Shown here one piece after another: positions 32,215 to 42,506 of a stretch of 64,000 bases of DNA. The notes beneath the pieces are model-generated. The model was not told the origin of the DNA. It saw only the letters and a list, made by a program, of their open reading frames with translations, and did no database searches. Numbering within the stretch: position 1 is the stretch's first letter; every line of letters begins with the position of its first letter. Source of the stretch: Megaustenia siamemsis (taxonomy: Eukaryota; Mollusca; Gastropoda; Stylommatophora; Ariophantidae). A program made the position numbers and the translations under genes. The stretch is taken from contig JAVIAB010000041.1 of NCBI GenBank assembly GCA_032433765.1, forward strand, positions 77,428,335 through 77,492,334, in the 5' to 3' direction.

Positions 32215-32539
32215 TGGTCGCCCAACAACCAACAGCAGATTTTCTTAGGCCAGGGGTTGAGAGAATTAATGGAAAACCACAATTAACGTGACGTTTTTAG
32301 CTGTATAGTAGTGGTGGTTGTGGAAGGAGTTAAGTCATCCGTCTATATCTTCTATTAGTTGAAAACATCGTGCTAGTTGGATGGTTTTCTGGCTTTATTT
32401 TCTGCCCACGTGCCTTAGTAAATCTACCGGGAGATACTTGTCTTAATAGGAAAGTACAGAAATAAAATGTATTCCCGAGCTGTGATCGTAACCCTATGCT
32501 ATAGTCATGAGAACATCTGCGTGAAAGGCATCGTTCGTC

Positions 32540-32715
32540 CACGATAGCTAATTTGTTAGTTAGCTGAGTGGCAGTGTTCTCTAGCGTTCGGCTTCTCGTG
32601 GCACGGCTCAGTGCCAAGGAGTACGGGTTCGATCCTGCTTCAGACCATATATTGTTCTTTGTTTTTTTCTGTTGTTCTTTATTTGTCTTTTTCTTCTGAG
32701 TGCTGTAAAACATTC
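32540..32715 (+). mobile_element. tRNA-derived SINE (best copy of the family)
   Basis: tagctgagtggcag matches the Pol III A box and gggttcgatcctgc the B box, about 60 bp apart as in a tRNA-like head. A T-rich tail with ttttttctgttgttc steps follows to tgagtgctgtaaaa. Related fragments lie at 4685-4790 (-) and 5170-5290 (+). It is not a functional tRNA gene: the head does not fold into an obvious cloverleaf. It lies in intron 1 of the receptor gene. Confidence 0.7.
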
Positions 32716-32761
32716 TTCCTCCTATGACTCGGCTTAGTAAATCTATAGTTGTCCTATAGCA

Positions 32762-32932
32762 TGCCAATTGTCCGGCTTATACTTCAACATCCTATCACAA
32801 ATGTCCATTGTTGGATACGTTGTTCCAAAAGTCACCTGACTGCGGCCTTGGCAGCTTCCACATCCATCCTCATACCGCAAGAAACAGCTAAAAATTGGCT
32901 GCCCCTGTTCTTTGAGCTTCTTGAAGTCTAAA
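32762..32932 (-). CDS. Possible exon of an unknown gene
   Basis: The minus strand has a good 3' splice site (tcatttttgttttag) at about 32947-32933. An open frame follows: FKKLKEQGQPIFSCFLRYED, GCGSCQGRSQVTFGTTYPTM and DICDRMLKYKPDNWHAI. A GT donor lies inside (CAG|GTGACT near 32840), so the exon might be shorter. The composition looks protein-like and it is antisense to the receptor gene. I do not recognise it; a degraded element is an alternative. Confidence 0.35.
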
Positions 32933-33049
32933 ACAAAAATGATTTTAATCTTATTCAAGTATATATTTCATATATATTACAAGCAGAAAATCATATAGAT
33001 CAACAACAATTACTTAATGAAATAAACACGATACACAAAAATATGGATG

Positions 33050-33540
33050 AGATATTAATATAAAAAAGACTAAAACTATGATCATAAGCAAAGATAATAC
33101 TCAAAACCTACAAGTGGACATCAAAGTTGAAGGAATAGACATGGAGACCGTTCAGAGCAACAATTACCTTGGACATACTATAACCAGTGTTGGAAAATGT
33201 AAAGCTGAAATAAAGAAAAGAATTGGAATGGCAAAAAGTAATTTTAATGCCATGAAAAGTATACTGACATCAAAACAAATAACACCAGGGCTAAAATGAA
33301 TATAGCAAACTGTTATATCTTCTCAATATCCCTGTATGGTGCAGAAACATGGACATTAGACAAGAAAGCAGATAGAAAAATGAAGTCTTTGAAATGTGGT
33401 TTTATAGAAGAATAGGTAGAATTGGATGGAAAGAAAATGGAATAAATGATGAAATTTTAAAACAACTAAAAATTAAAAGAGAACTACTAAACAAAATTAG
33501 ATCAAGACAAATGACATTTAATAATTCTTGTTCTAGTTTC
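33050..33540 (+). mobile_element. RTE-like LINE fragment
   Basis: The plus strand reads KTMIISKDNTQNLQVDI, NNYLGHTITSVGKCKAEI, AMKSILTSKQITPGLKM, then SLYGAETWTLDKKADRKM and KIKRELLNKIRSRQMTF. This is the RT thumb and following region typical of RTE-like elements. It lacks both ends and has two frame breaks. Confidence 0.75.
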
Positions 33541-33680
33541 TATTGTAAAAAATAGATTGCACAGTATCTTCCTATATATGTTTGGAAAGCTTACTTTTGC
33601 CGGAGCTATGCTGCATCTCACCGATGTTGTACATCTACCATTTGAGGTTAACAATGTTCTTTTACATTTAAATTCGTTTC

Positions 33681-33975
33681 AGCATCATCATCATCGAGTG
33701 CCTTCTCCGCAACGAAGGTTGGCTACCATGGATCGCCATTCTACTCTGTTTCTTGCTTTGATGGTGCAGGCTGTCATAGATTGAGTTGTCCATTTTTTGA
33801 TGTTACTCGTCCATGTTAGTCTTGGTCTGCCTCTGCCTCTTTTGCCGTGCATTTTTCATTCCAATATTACTTTTAGTAGGCTGTTGTGTCTTTTAACATG
33901 CTCCAAAAATTTCATTTGTCTTGTCTTAATTGTATTTAGTAGTTCTCTTTTTATTTTCAGTTGTTTTAAAATTTC
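33681..33975 (-). mobile_element. LINE 3' end fragment (SGM.HGSQPS family)
   Basis: The minus strand gives NEIFGAC, RQKRQRQTKTNMDEYQKM, KKQSGMAIHGSQPSLRRR and an (ATG)n tail (+ strand catcatcatcat near 33682). It is related to the plus-strand fragment at 10290-10575. 5'-truncated. Confidence 0.65.
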
Positions 33976-34479
33976 ATTGTTTGTTCAAATGTTTAAAACG
34001 CTAAAACGTTTTTATTCATTCCGTTTCTAAGATGGCGGATCTAGTCCACGTTCTCTCGATCGCCGCAAAAAGTGCATTCGATGTCTCATTAATTTCAGTT
34101 CTCCATCGCACTCCTATGCGTTAAAGTCAAGATAATGATCTACTTATTACATCTGCGCTGATAAAACAATGTCGTACGCCGGCGATATTCCATTTTCGAC
34201 AAATCAAGTGTTGTGAATGCGACCTTCCATCGTCTAGGCTTGTTCTGCGATTTACGTCACATTGGTGCTGTTCATGACGGTTGTTGCAATTACTAGACGC
34301 AAGTTATTTCCATTTTACTTATTAATGTGAAATGCTTCGTCAGCTGCAGTTTTATCTCTTTAGGGAATTTGCACTGTGTTGTGTTAGTCGTAGAGTAATC
34401 ACTAGAGTAATCAGGATTCTAAAAGACGCGTCATTGCAGTGCGTCCGACATTGTTATGTGTGTAACGTCATCGTAATGG

Positions 34480-34750
34480 TTCATCGTAAATCCGTAGACC
34501 AGTGTTACGCTAATCTTACGGTCTGTTGTTTGATGTGCGACGGGGATAATCTGACGACTAACTGTGTGTTTATATGTTCGAAATTGGAGTCAGCAACGAT
34601 GGCCTAACATCATCAAGCGCTATACATTTTTAAAGAAATATGACGATCATCACTTTCGGGAGGGACGTGAACTTCTGGTATATGGTGGATAGGAACCATT
34701 GCAGGCTATGCATGAAAAGTGTTCCTTGTTGCAGTTTCCTCATATTCCAA
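34480..34750 (+). pseudogene. Remnant of the cysteine-rich ORF 3' part and its tail
   Basis: Sequence from about 34535 (gataatctgacgactaactgtgtg) through cctcatattccaagtcc (34739-34755) matches 17420-17625, the end of the unit-1 ORF and its noncoding tail. The matching codons read GDNLTTNCV against NDNLPPLCV. Upstream similarity fades; an open frame from 34332 has spaced cysteines but no clear CYPRI motif. The tail is cut where a SINE begins. Confidence 0.55.
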
Positions 34751-34751
34751 G

Positions 34752-35088
34752 TCCATGGGGGACTGGTTGGTCTCGAGGCAAGACTCCGGCCTCGGGACAG
34801 AGAGGTTGTGGGTTCAAATCTCGGCTATACCGGTTGGGATTTTTATTTATGATTTCTCTCTGCGGCAACCACCCCTGGTCTCAGCAGCGAGGCCCGGCTT
34901 GAAACGTCAGTTAATCATAGACGGAAAAACATGAGTACCTCCGAAGTCGGAGTTATCTGCCTGTGCGGCGAGGACCCCTGTGCACACGGCTGCCAGGAAA
35001 AAATGGATTAACACGCAAAATTCAGTTCCTAGTCTCTAGGGACTTCGTCAGAGTTGAAAGCTGTCGAACACAACAACAACAACAACAA
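34752..35088 (+). mobile_element. tRNA-derived SINE, second family, (CAA)n tail
   Basis: The head ggggactggttggtctcgag contains an A-box-like start, and ttgtgggttcaaatctcggc is a good B box. A unique body of about 200 bp follows and ends in (CAA)n at 35068-35088. Head, body and simple tail fit a SINE. Only one copy is visible in the window. Confidence 0.65.
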
Positions 35089-36073
35089 TATATTGTACCA
35101 CTCGTCTTTTTGTGTCTTGCGATGAATTCCTTTTATTTGTTTGTACCATTACTCATGATATTAAGGATGTGTCCTTTTTTTTTATTTCTTTCACTATAAT
35201 ATCTAACATTTTTGTATTTCATTTTCACTCAACCGATAAAGGCTGCATCTTCAGCATACCTTAGATTATTTATATTATGACATCCGAGTGTTATCCCATG
35301 CATGTCCCTTATGAATCTTAAAACAATCCATCTACACATGTTAAATAAATCTGATGGCAGCCCACAACCTTGACTAATATTATATTTTATTTGTTAAAAC
35401 ATTACCAATTGATTTCCAGTTCTTATGGCCGATGTTTGTTACAGTACATGTTCTAGAGTGTCACGCACATCAACGTCTTTCTCTCGTACTAGCTGAGAGA
35501 AACAACAACAGTCGTCATAAAAAACAGCAATGAGTTTATTAACCATCATCCTGAGGCTGAATAATATCTACATATCTTTACTATCTCTGAGTGACTGAGC
35601 TGGACTATAGCTTGTTTCAAATCATCTGCCCAACTTCAAAACGCTATTACTCTCTAACCGTTTGTTAAAAACTTTTGAAATTTTCCAAATGTTATTAGAA
35701 TGCAAAAGACCCTTTAAATGTATATTTAACAAATATCTTGCAGCTGCAGTTTTCTTAAAGCGGCGATATTTCTTTGATGTTTGTCAAAATTGTAAATTGT
35801 GAAGCCCTAAAGAATAGAAATTACCGTAGTTGCTGGTCTATGATTAATTTTCACTAGGTAAAGGCATGGCCGTAATGGGGAAATAACTGGATAAAACAAA
35901 ACACCAGGAGAATTATTGTCTGCTCAGTTCGAGGACGGACGATAATATCAAGGTATACATGTATGTCCAATTTTCATAGTTGTGTGGTCCTGAAAAGGAC
36001 CGTTTGTTGAACTAATTTAAGGTAATATAGGGGCCAACATTGTGGGGGCTATATACTTTCATTCTGAATCAGA

Positions 36074-37150
36074 CTAGTCTAAAAGATTAATAATTGTTCG
36101 GGGTTGAACATTCCACAAACCATCATTTTTCCAATATTCCTCTTCCTGTTTTAAGACGTGGTCTTCACATTTAGCCCAATAATCTTTGTCTATATTTAAT
36201 AAAGCGAGATTAGCAAGAGTCTTTACATCGCATATTTTCAATGTTGTATTTTCATCTGCCACTTGTCCTTTTAATTTTTCCCAGATTAGTTCTATTGGAT
36301 TTAAATGAGCATGGTAAGGTGGCAGCCTCAAACTTATATGACCGTGCCTTTGGATAATCTTATCTATTTGAAAAATCTTTGTCCTTTGTTTTTGCTTTAC
36401 TAGAGATAGTAATTCAGGTTTTAAGTACATGTTATTAAATTGTATGTGCTTCTTTGTGAGCCATATCTTAATAGCATCTTTTGTATTGGATGACGTCGGG
36501 ACTTTATCTTCAAGTGCAACAATGTTGTGGTACGCTGCATTGTCCATTATTAGGCAAGATGGTCGATCTAGTGATGGGAGAACAGAATTTTCAATCCAAT
36601 GTCTAAATATGTGACCATTCATCTCAGAGAGATAATCCCGATTGTCTATGGATTTTGAAAGAAAAATGAGCTCTGCATTCTGTATTAGTCCATGTTGTCG
36701 ACTTCCTGCATGAGCAATTATCAAACGCTGTCCTTTGCTGCTAGGTATTAATCTCTTAATCTTTCCATCTGATGACTGCCATTCCCTTTGGTTAGTGTGG
36801 TGAGCATTGATCCAAGTTTCATCCAAGTACACAATATCATAACCTTGCTTGCACACCTCTTTTACTTCACGCAAGTACTTGCTTCTCATGACTACTATAT
36901 GTGGCTTCTCACAGATGATGTTTCGTCCATTGGAATACTTTCTGAATGTAAAGCCTGCAGCTCTCACATTCCTCCATAATGTAGACTTTGATATTTCAAT
37001 ACTGTTGTTCTTTTTCAGCGAAACTTTAAATTTTCTTATTGTAACAGTTTCATTCATACCCAACATTTTGTGAATTTCACTTCTAAGTTCACTGTCTAAA
37101 TTATCCAACATTTTTGCTCTTCCTTGTGATTTTGTATATTTTGAACACAT
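36074..37150 (-). CDS. DDE transposase of transposon 2 (main part)
   Basis: A 358-codon frame homologous along its length to the transposase of transposon 1. D110 is in IVYLDETWINAHHT, D203 in LIMDNAAYHN and E287 in LNPIELIWEKLKG; the last two are again 83 apart. It keeps the full C-terminus (YWKNDGLWNVQP to a natural stop). The true N-terminus lies upstream in another frame (37380-37130: CSLQNIAIKMYDYF, DLSKRSFNRWIQARDRQ), joined by a frameshift near 37140. Copies 1 and 2 are clearly different subfamilies, so they are separate arrivals. Confidence 0.9.
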   Translation of the reverse strand: MCSKYTKSQGRAKMLDNLDSELRSEIHKMLGMNETVTIRKFKVSLKKNNSIEISKSTLWRNVRAAGFTFRKYSNGRNIICEKPHIVVMRSKYLREVKEVCKQGYDIVYLDETWINAHHTNQREWQSSDGKIKRLIPSSKGQRLIIAHAGSRQHGLIQNAELIFLSKSIDNRDYLSEMNGHIFRHWIENSVLPSLDRPSCLIMDNAAYHNIVALEDKVPTSSNTKDAIKIWLTKKHIQFNNMYLKPELLSLVKQKQRTKIFQIDKIIQRHGHISLRLPPYHAHLNPIELIWEKLKGQVADENTTLKICDVKTLANLALLNIDKDYWAKCEDHVLKQEEEYWKNDGLWNVQPRTIINLLD

Positions 37151-37335
37151 TGACGGTCACGTGCTTGAATCCAGCGATTAAATGACCGTTTAGATAAATC
37201 CAAAATGTGTCTTGTCCTATTCTCAGGGTTTTCTAAAGAATGAAAGAATCTTCCTCGTTTAGCCTCTTTGCAAAAATAGTCATACATTTTTATTGCGATG
37301 TTTTGTAAACTGCAGAATTTCATTTTAAGACTCAT
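37130..37335 (-). pseudogene. N-terminal part of transposase 2, out of frame
   Basis: The frame starting MSLKMKFCSLQNIAIKMYDY and running to SKRSFNRWIQARDRQ aligns with the N-terminus of transposase 1 (SKRFFKQVLKANG). It then shifts frame into the main ORF at 37150. This is the DNA-binding helix-turn-helix region of the protein. Confidence 0.75.
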
Positions 37336-37979
37336 GATAAATGTTATTGTTCCACGCCTCCACCTATGAATGAACGGAAATGGAACACACAATGCCTCGT
37401 GTTTTCTACAAGTGTCTAATTGTGTCAGAAAGCCCACGTGGAAAGTGTGCAAAAACGTCAATTGTACCGTGTATGGATTTTTAATCGCTATTTTTAACTT
37501 AAAATACTGTAAACATTAAGTTTTGACTACATCAATGGGTCGTTATAAATTTATATAAATCAAATAAGCAACAATAATAACCAAATGTGTTTTTTTTAAT
37601 GAAATTAATTCCCTGTTGGGTTCTAATCATAATAACTTAACATGCAAATTTTGAAAAAATTACAAAAAGAGATTAAAAAGATATCGATTTTAAAAGTTGG
37701 GCAGATGATTTGAAACGAGCTATAACTGTGAACTGACTTGACTTGAGAGAGCTAACTGTAATCCCAAGTTCCTTCGCGCATCCAATCAAATTTCACCTCT
37801 CTAAATTTCTTTGTCTCCTGCGTGCCAAAACAATACGTTACTGCCTCTTTCCCACCCGAGAACCTTCCAGATCGCTCTACCTTGAACTTTCGACCTTGAA
37901 CACATTCATGGACCTATTTTCTACCAACCTAATTCTCTCCACACTCACTGAACAATTTCTCTCCTCACCCATACATACT

Positions 37980-38330
37980 CTCTAGCCTGTATACATGGTC
38001 CTTATTTCTCTAAGATCTTTGCTGTCTACGTTTATGCTTTCTAAAATTATGATTATTTCTTGGTGCTTTACTTTGTCAAATTCTTTGATATTAACTATGA
38101 AACATAGGTATAGATCTGTTTTCACCCCTATGCCCTTTCTCCTAAAGATCTTATGATGTATATGGCATTCTGTGTACCTTTAGCTCCAACAAAACCACAC
38201 TGTTCATCACTAATGTCTGGACTGATTTTGTTTCTCACTTTTCATATGATGAGTCTTAGTAACATCTTAGTCATGTGATTCTTTAATGTGTTTGTATATA
38301 GCTTTGACGTATCATTTTTGTTGTTGTGTT
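37980..38330 (-). mobile_element. RTE-like RT fragment
   Basis: The minus strand reads HMTKMLLRLIIWKVRNKISP, DISDEQCGFVGAKGTQNAI and IYIIRSLGERA, then a degraded FDKVKHQE-like part. It is the RT fingers region and matches the plus-strand copy at 39880-40200 (ISPELSDEQCVFV). Both ends are missing. Confidence 0.75.
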
Positions 38331-38490
38331 TCACAATCTTTTTGCATCTCTGTTTTAGCCATTTTTATTTTGCTTCACTGCATTTTATTACACTTTCTTA
38401 ATCTAGTCTCTTATACTCATCTTTGTTATCCTTCGTTCTTCTTCTTATATCCATTAGCTGTAAATTGGCTATTATTATCTGTGATTTTAG

Positions 38491-38625
38491 AGTGTGATGT
38501 TGGATGGTTTGGCTACGACTGTCAGTTCAAGTGTCGCTGCACGAACAACAGTTGTGATGACAATGGTGACTGTATTGAAGGGGCTACTTGTCAGAGAGGA
38601 TGGTTTGGACCAGCTTGTCAATATG
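38491..38625 (+). CDS. Receptor gene exon 2: EGF-like domain
   Basis: Acceptor ctgtgattttag ends at 38490; donor GTAAGT begins at 38626. The 135-bp exon is phase 1 at both ends and encodes ECDVGWFGYDCQFKCRC, NNSCDDNGDCIEGATC and QRGWFGPACQY. Eight or more cysteines with WFG.DC and GWFGPAC steps mark an EGF-like module of the MEGF/scavenger-receptor type, expected to be extracellular. Retrocopies A and B carry the same module (GWFGANCTLQCQC) without the flanking introns. Confidence 0.85.
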
Positions 38626-38633
38626 GTAAGTTC

Positions 38634-39142
38634 CAAGAATGTGTTACCAACAACATTGTCTCTTTCAATTACATACATATCTCCAAGAATGTGTTACCAA
38701 CAACATTGTCTCTTTCAATTACATACATATCTCCAAGAATGTGTTACCAACAACATTGTCTCTTTCAATTACATACATATCTCCAAGAATGTGTTACCAA
38801 CAAAATTGTCTCTTTCAATTACATACATATCTCCAAGAATGTGTTACCAACAAAATTGTCTCTTTCAATTACATACATATCTCCAAGAATGTGTTACCAA
38901 CAACATTGTCTCTTTCAATTACATACATATCTCCAAGAATGTGTTACCAACAAAATTGTCTCTTTCAATTACATACATATCTCCAAGAATGTGTTACCAA
39001 CAAAATTGTCTCTTTCAATTACATACATATCTCCAAGAATGTGTTACCAACAAAATTGTCTCTTTCAATTACATACATATCTCCAAGAATGTGTTACCAA
39101 CTAAAATTGTCTCTTCCAATTACATACACATCTCTAAGAATG
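38634..39142. repeat. 50-bp minisatellite, 10 copies, in intron 2 next to the donor
   Basis: gtgttaccaa recurs every 50 bp from 38641 to 39091; the last copy is diverged. The first copy starts only about eight bases after the exon 2 donor site. The unit has no stop in any plus-strand frame, which is why three overlapping long frames appear here. They are not separate genes. Confidence 0.92.
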
Positions 39143-39779
39143 TCCAATTATGTTAACTCTACATGCGAACATAAAGATGTGTTAGCTTTTGATCTCAGAA
39201 ACAGCAATATTTTATAGAGAAAACAGAGAACCAGATACGTGTTGTTTTCAACATGTTAGCGTTTTCTTATTTCTGCCAGTCGTTTCATCGTTGTAATAAA
39301 GATGTCAATGTTGGCACGCTTTTAAGAAATGAAAAAAACTTTCATAAAAAAATGTATACAATCATTTACATATCGGTAAAGTATCAACCATAACCTGTAA
39401 TGCTGTATTACTTATCATCAGGTCGCAAGTAGTATAGTAATGTGCAACTGTATAGTAAATCTATTTTCACATTTAACAAAGCTATATAGCAACTAGCCTC
39501 AAGCGTGCCTCAATCCGTGAGACGCGCCAGGATTATTCGATAACCAATGGACACATAATAGTGTTTGTTAGTTAGGGGGAAGGGGGTGGGGCTAGCAATG
39601 AGCGATAGTTAAGTAATTAAAAAATAAGGGGGAGATTAATTAACAAATATGGGACATTGTCATCTAACATAGATCGGTAGTAAACTAAGGGGGAGACAAT
39701 GTGATAATAATTGTCTTTATGTTTTGAATGTAGAGTCTCCACTTAGTAATGCTGCTCATAGCACAAGGATAACGTTGAC

Positions 39780-40033
39780 CCAACGGTACATGTGACGCCT
39801 TCAAGGGGCGGTAGCCCTAACAAAGGAATCTGGTGCGATGGAATGCGATGATCATAGCACAATAAACCTTATGAGTCACATGACTAAGATATTCCTAAGA
39901 ATCATCATGCGAAGAGCGCGAAACAAAATCAGTCCAGAACTTAGCGATGAACAGTGTGTTTTTGTGACAGGTACAGGAACGTGCAATGCAATATACATCA
40001 TTAGATCTCTGTAGAAAGAGATATAGAGGTCAA

Positions 40034-40088
<55 letters not shown>

Positions 40089-41135
40089 ATGTTGTATAGA
40101 TTATAAAAAGCATTTGACAAAGTAAAGCATCAAATATTAATCACAATTTTAGAAAGCATAAACGTAGACAGCAAAGATATAAAAATAATAAAGAACATGT
40201 ACTTGCAACACACAGTGGCCATAAGAATTGGAAATCAATTGGGAATGAAAATAAAACAGGGTGTTATGCAAGGTTGTGTGTTGTCACCAGTTTTATTTAA
40301 TATATAAAGTGAGATTATTTTACTATCAATAAGAGGCATGCATGGAATAACCATGGGAGGTCTTTATATAAATATTCTAAGGTATGCTGATGATACAGTC
40401 TAAAACGTTAAGAGCGACAAGGAGTTACACGAAATGTTAGATATTATAGTAAAAGAAAGCAAAAATAAAGGACTCATCCTTAACAGCGAAAAGACAGAAG
40501 CAATGGTAACAACAAAGAAAAAGTCATCACCGCAATGTTCAATAAAGACAAGTTGAACAATATCCAAACAGGTAAATGAATGTAAATATCTAGGAACATT
40601 GTTAACTTTAGATGTACAACACAGGTGAGATGCAGAAAGGCTCAGGCAAAAGAGCTTTCCAAAATATGAAGATAATGTGCAATCAATTTTTGACAATAGA
40701 AATAAGAAAAGAAGTTCTTAAATATTATGTAAAGCCAGTCGTAACATAGTGATGTTAATCATGGACAATAGGACAACATGCAAGAAAATCACCTGAGGCT
40801 GTAGAAATGTGGTTTTACAGAAGCATGTTAAAATTCCATGGACAGATACTAAGAGTAATTAAAACGTTTTAAAAGAGGCCAAAACAAAATGAGAGCTATT
40901 AATCAATAATAGGAAGAAATAATCGTAATTTTTGGCCATGTATTGAAAAGGGAACAGCTGGAACATAGTGTGACAACAGGAACAATAGAGGGACCAAGAG
41001 ATAGAGAGAAGCAAAGAGAAAAGATTCTAGACAACTTAAAAGAATGGCCTGTCAGAAGGTCAACAACAGAAATGATAGATCGAAAGTTAAGGAGAGACAT
41101 GATCACCTACGCCATCAGGCACTGTACTTGAAGAT
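39780..41135 (+). mobile_element. RTE-like LINE (family 1), longest RT copy
   Basis: The plus strand gives NKISPELSDEQCVF, then (after a TA microsatellite) KAFDKVKHQILITILESINV. It continues IKQGVMQGCVLSPVLFNI, ILRYADDTV (intact YADD), a thumb with EKTEAMVTTKKK and QVNECKYLGTLLTLD, and the usual tail to about 41135. It has many stops, so it is dead. The 5' end and endonuclease are not present. It lies in intron 2 of the receptor gene on the same strand. Confidence 0.82.
40038..40085. repeat. (TA)n microsatellite inside a LINE RT
   Basis: About 24 TA steps replacing the codons just before the RT motif KAFDKVKH. Confidence 0.9.
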
Positions 41136-41699
41136 GAAGTAAATATATAACATAAAGATACAATATAGATATAGAGTTGGGTGTCTGTTTAAAGCTGTGA
41201 TACAGAAGAGACACGAGGGGTAAACCTGATAAGAGATCTCTGGATGGGCAGATAGAGGTTATGTAAAGAGCTAAATATCTAGAGGTCTAGATGCAACGTT
41301 ATCAGCACCTACCTTTCTTTTTATATAAAAATAGGAAAGAGCATTCATTTTTTGACTGTAGGAAAATATGAAATTATTTATAACATTGAAACCGACATTT
41401 TACTATCTTTGGCCTTTTGCTTCTCTAGGAGCTCTAAAAACAAATATTTATATAATTTCTTGTATTGCTTACTTGGCCCTTTACAGCTAATTTTATCGTA
41501 ATCCTCGCTAAATTGGCACGTCTTGTCTTACTACATAATCTAACAAGGGCTATTCCTTCGAATTCTAATTTGAAAATGATCGAGCGTTCACATTAACACC
41601 CTTACATCTTATATAGTCTGTCTTTGTTAGGATGGTCATCACAAACCTCGCAGATTATCGCAGCGTTGGTGAGGACTGTTATCGCATAATAATAATACA
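41136..41699. other. No gene recognised
   Basis: AT-rich intronic sequence. Near 41660 and 41705 a 16-bp block gcagcgttggtgagga occurs twice around a short (ATA)-ending piece, possibly another small retro-insertion. Confidence 0.4.
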
Positions 41700-42506
41700 A
41701 ATATTGCAGCGTTGGTGAGGAGTGGATACCGGTGCCTACGTCATTCAAGGGGACTTTCTCGTGTATTGTCACACTCGACAGGAAAAGTAGGGAACAAAAC
41801 CCGGTCGTGGTTAATGCTGAGGTCAACGGTCTCATCTGCGATAACACCGATGAGAAAGATGCAGTCATCTATAAAGACGGATCTGTAATACGAAGCCTAA
41901 GAAGTGCATGGGCATTTACAGCACGCTCGGCAGACAGAATAGTCAACGAAGACATTGGTGCATACGTCGTGACCACGAGTAGCATGACAATGGAGGCGAT
42001 GGCAGTGACCAAGGCATTCAAATGGTTAGAGTCACAAGACTACACCCACGCATGTATACTGAGTGATTCGATGAGCATGATAAAAAAGTGGAGGCGGGCT
42101 ATGTACGCATGCAATGGTTAGAGTCGTTGCAGAAATCCAAAATATGCAAGGTCACCTTTGTCTATGTCCCTTGATATGCGGGAGTACGGGGAAATGAAAG
42201 AGCGGACAGGTTGGCTAGCTGCGCTGTCGTTGAGGACGGGCAACCGATGGATCGGACGGACATCATCAATGCCCTCCGAGATGTGGGAAGAGCACAGGAC
42301 TTCGACAAACACAGATCCACGTCACCTCTTCGGATGATGGAAATGGGTATTAAGTTGGGCACAGCCAGAAATGAGAAACTTAGTGGCCGTGTAAGAAGAC
42401 TTATCAACCAACATAGAACTGGAGTCGTCAGTCGCTGGACACTGAGGGAATTGCTGAGGAGGGGATATGAGCACCTATGAACATGTTCGGAGTGCAATGA
42501 TGATGA
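41700..42506 (+). mobile_element. LINE RNase H and 3' end (second RNase H family)
   Basis: The plus strand encodes DAVIYKDGSVIRSLRSAWAF (the usual YTDGS is YKDGS), SSMTMEAMAVTKAFKWLES and CILSDSMSMIKK. A frame break follows, then YVP.YAGVRGNERADRL-like text, RMMEMGIKLGTARNEK, RVRRLINQHRTGVVSRW and an end at gcaatgatgatgac. This is an RNase H domain with its acidic residues, followed by the LINE tail. The minus-strand copy at 63067-64000 is the same family. Confidence 0.82.

Larger units (their letters stand above)
35608..37722 (-). mobile_element. IS630/Tc1/mariner-type DNA transposon, copy 2
   Basis: The left end (35608, tagcttgtttcaaatcatct) and the inverted right end (37722 down to 37694) match over about 29 bp with one mismatch. 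Both are bordered by TA (35606-35607 and 37723-37724). The ends share gtttcaaa with transposon 1. The element is 2115 bp, lies in intron 1 of the receptor gene in antisense, and carries a transposase ORF broken once near its N-terminus. Confidence 0.93.

Noticed and set aside
32540..32715. Possible tRNA gene
   Set aside because: A and B boxes are present but no convincing cloverleaf or acceptor stem, and it has the tail of a SINE found elsewhere in the window.
38286..39217. Three overlapping long plus frames of 192-272 codons
   Set aside because: They arise because the 50-bp unit has no stop in any frame and 50 is not a multiple of three. Only 38491-38625 is supported as an exon.
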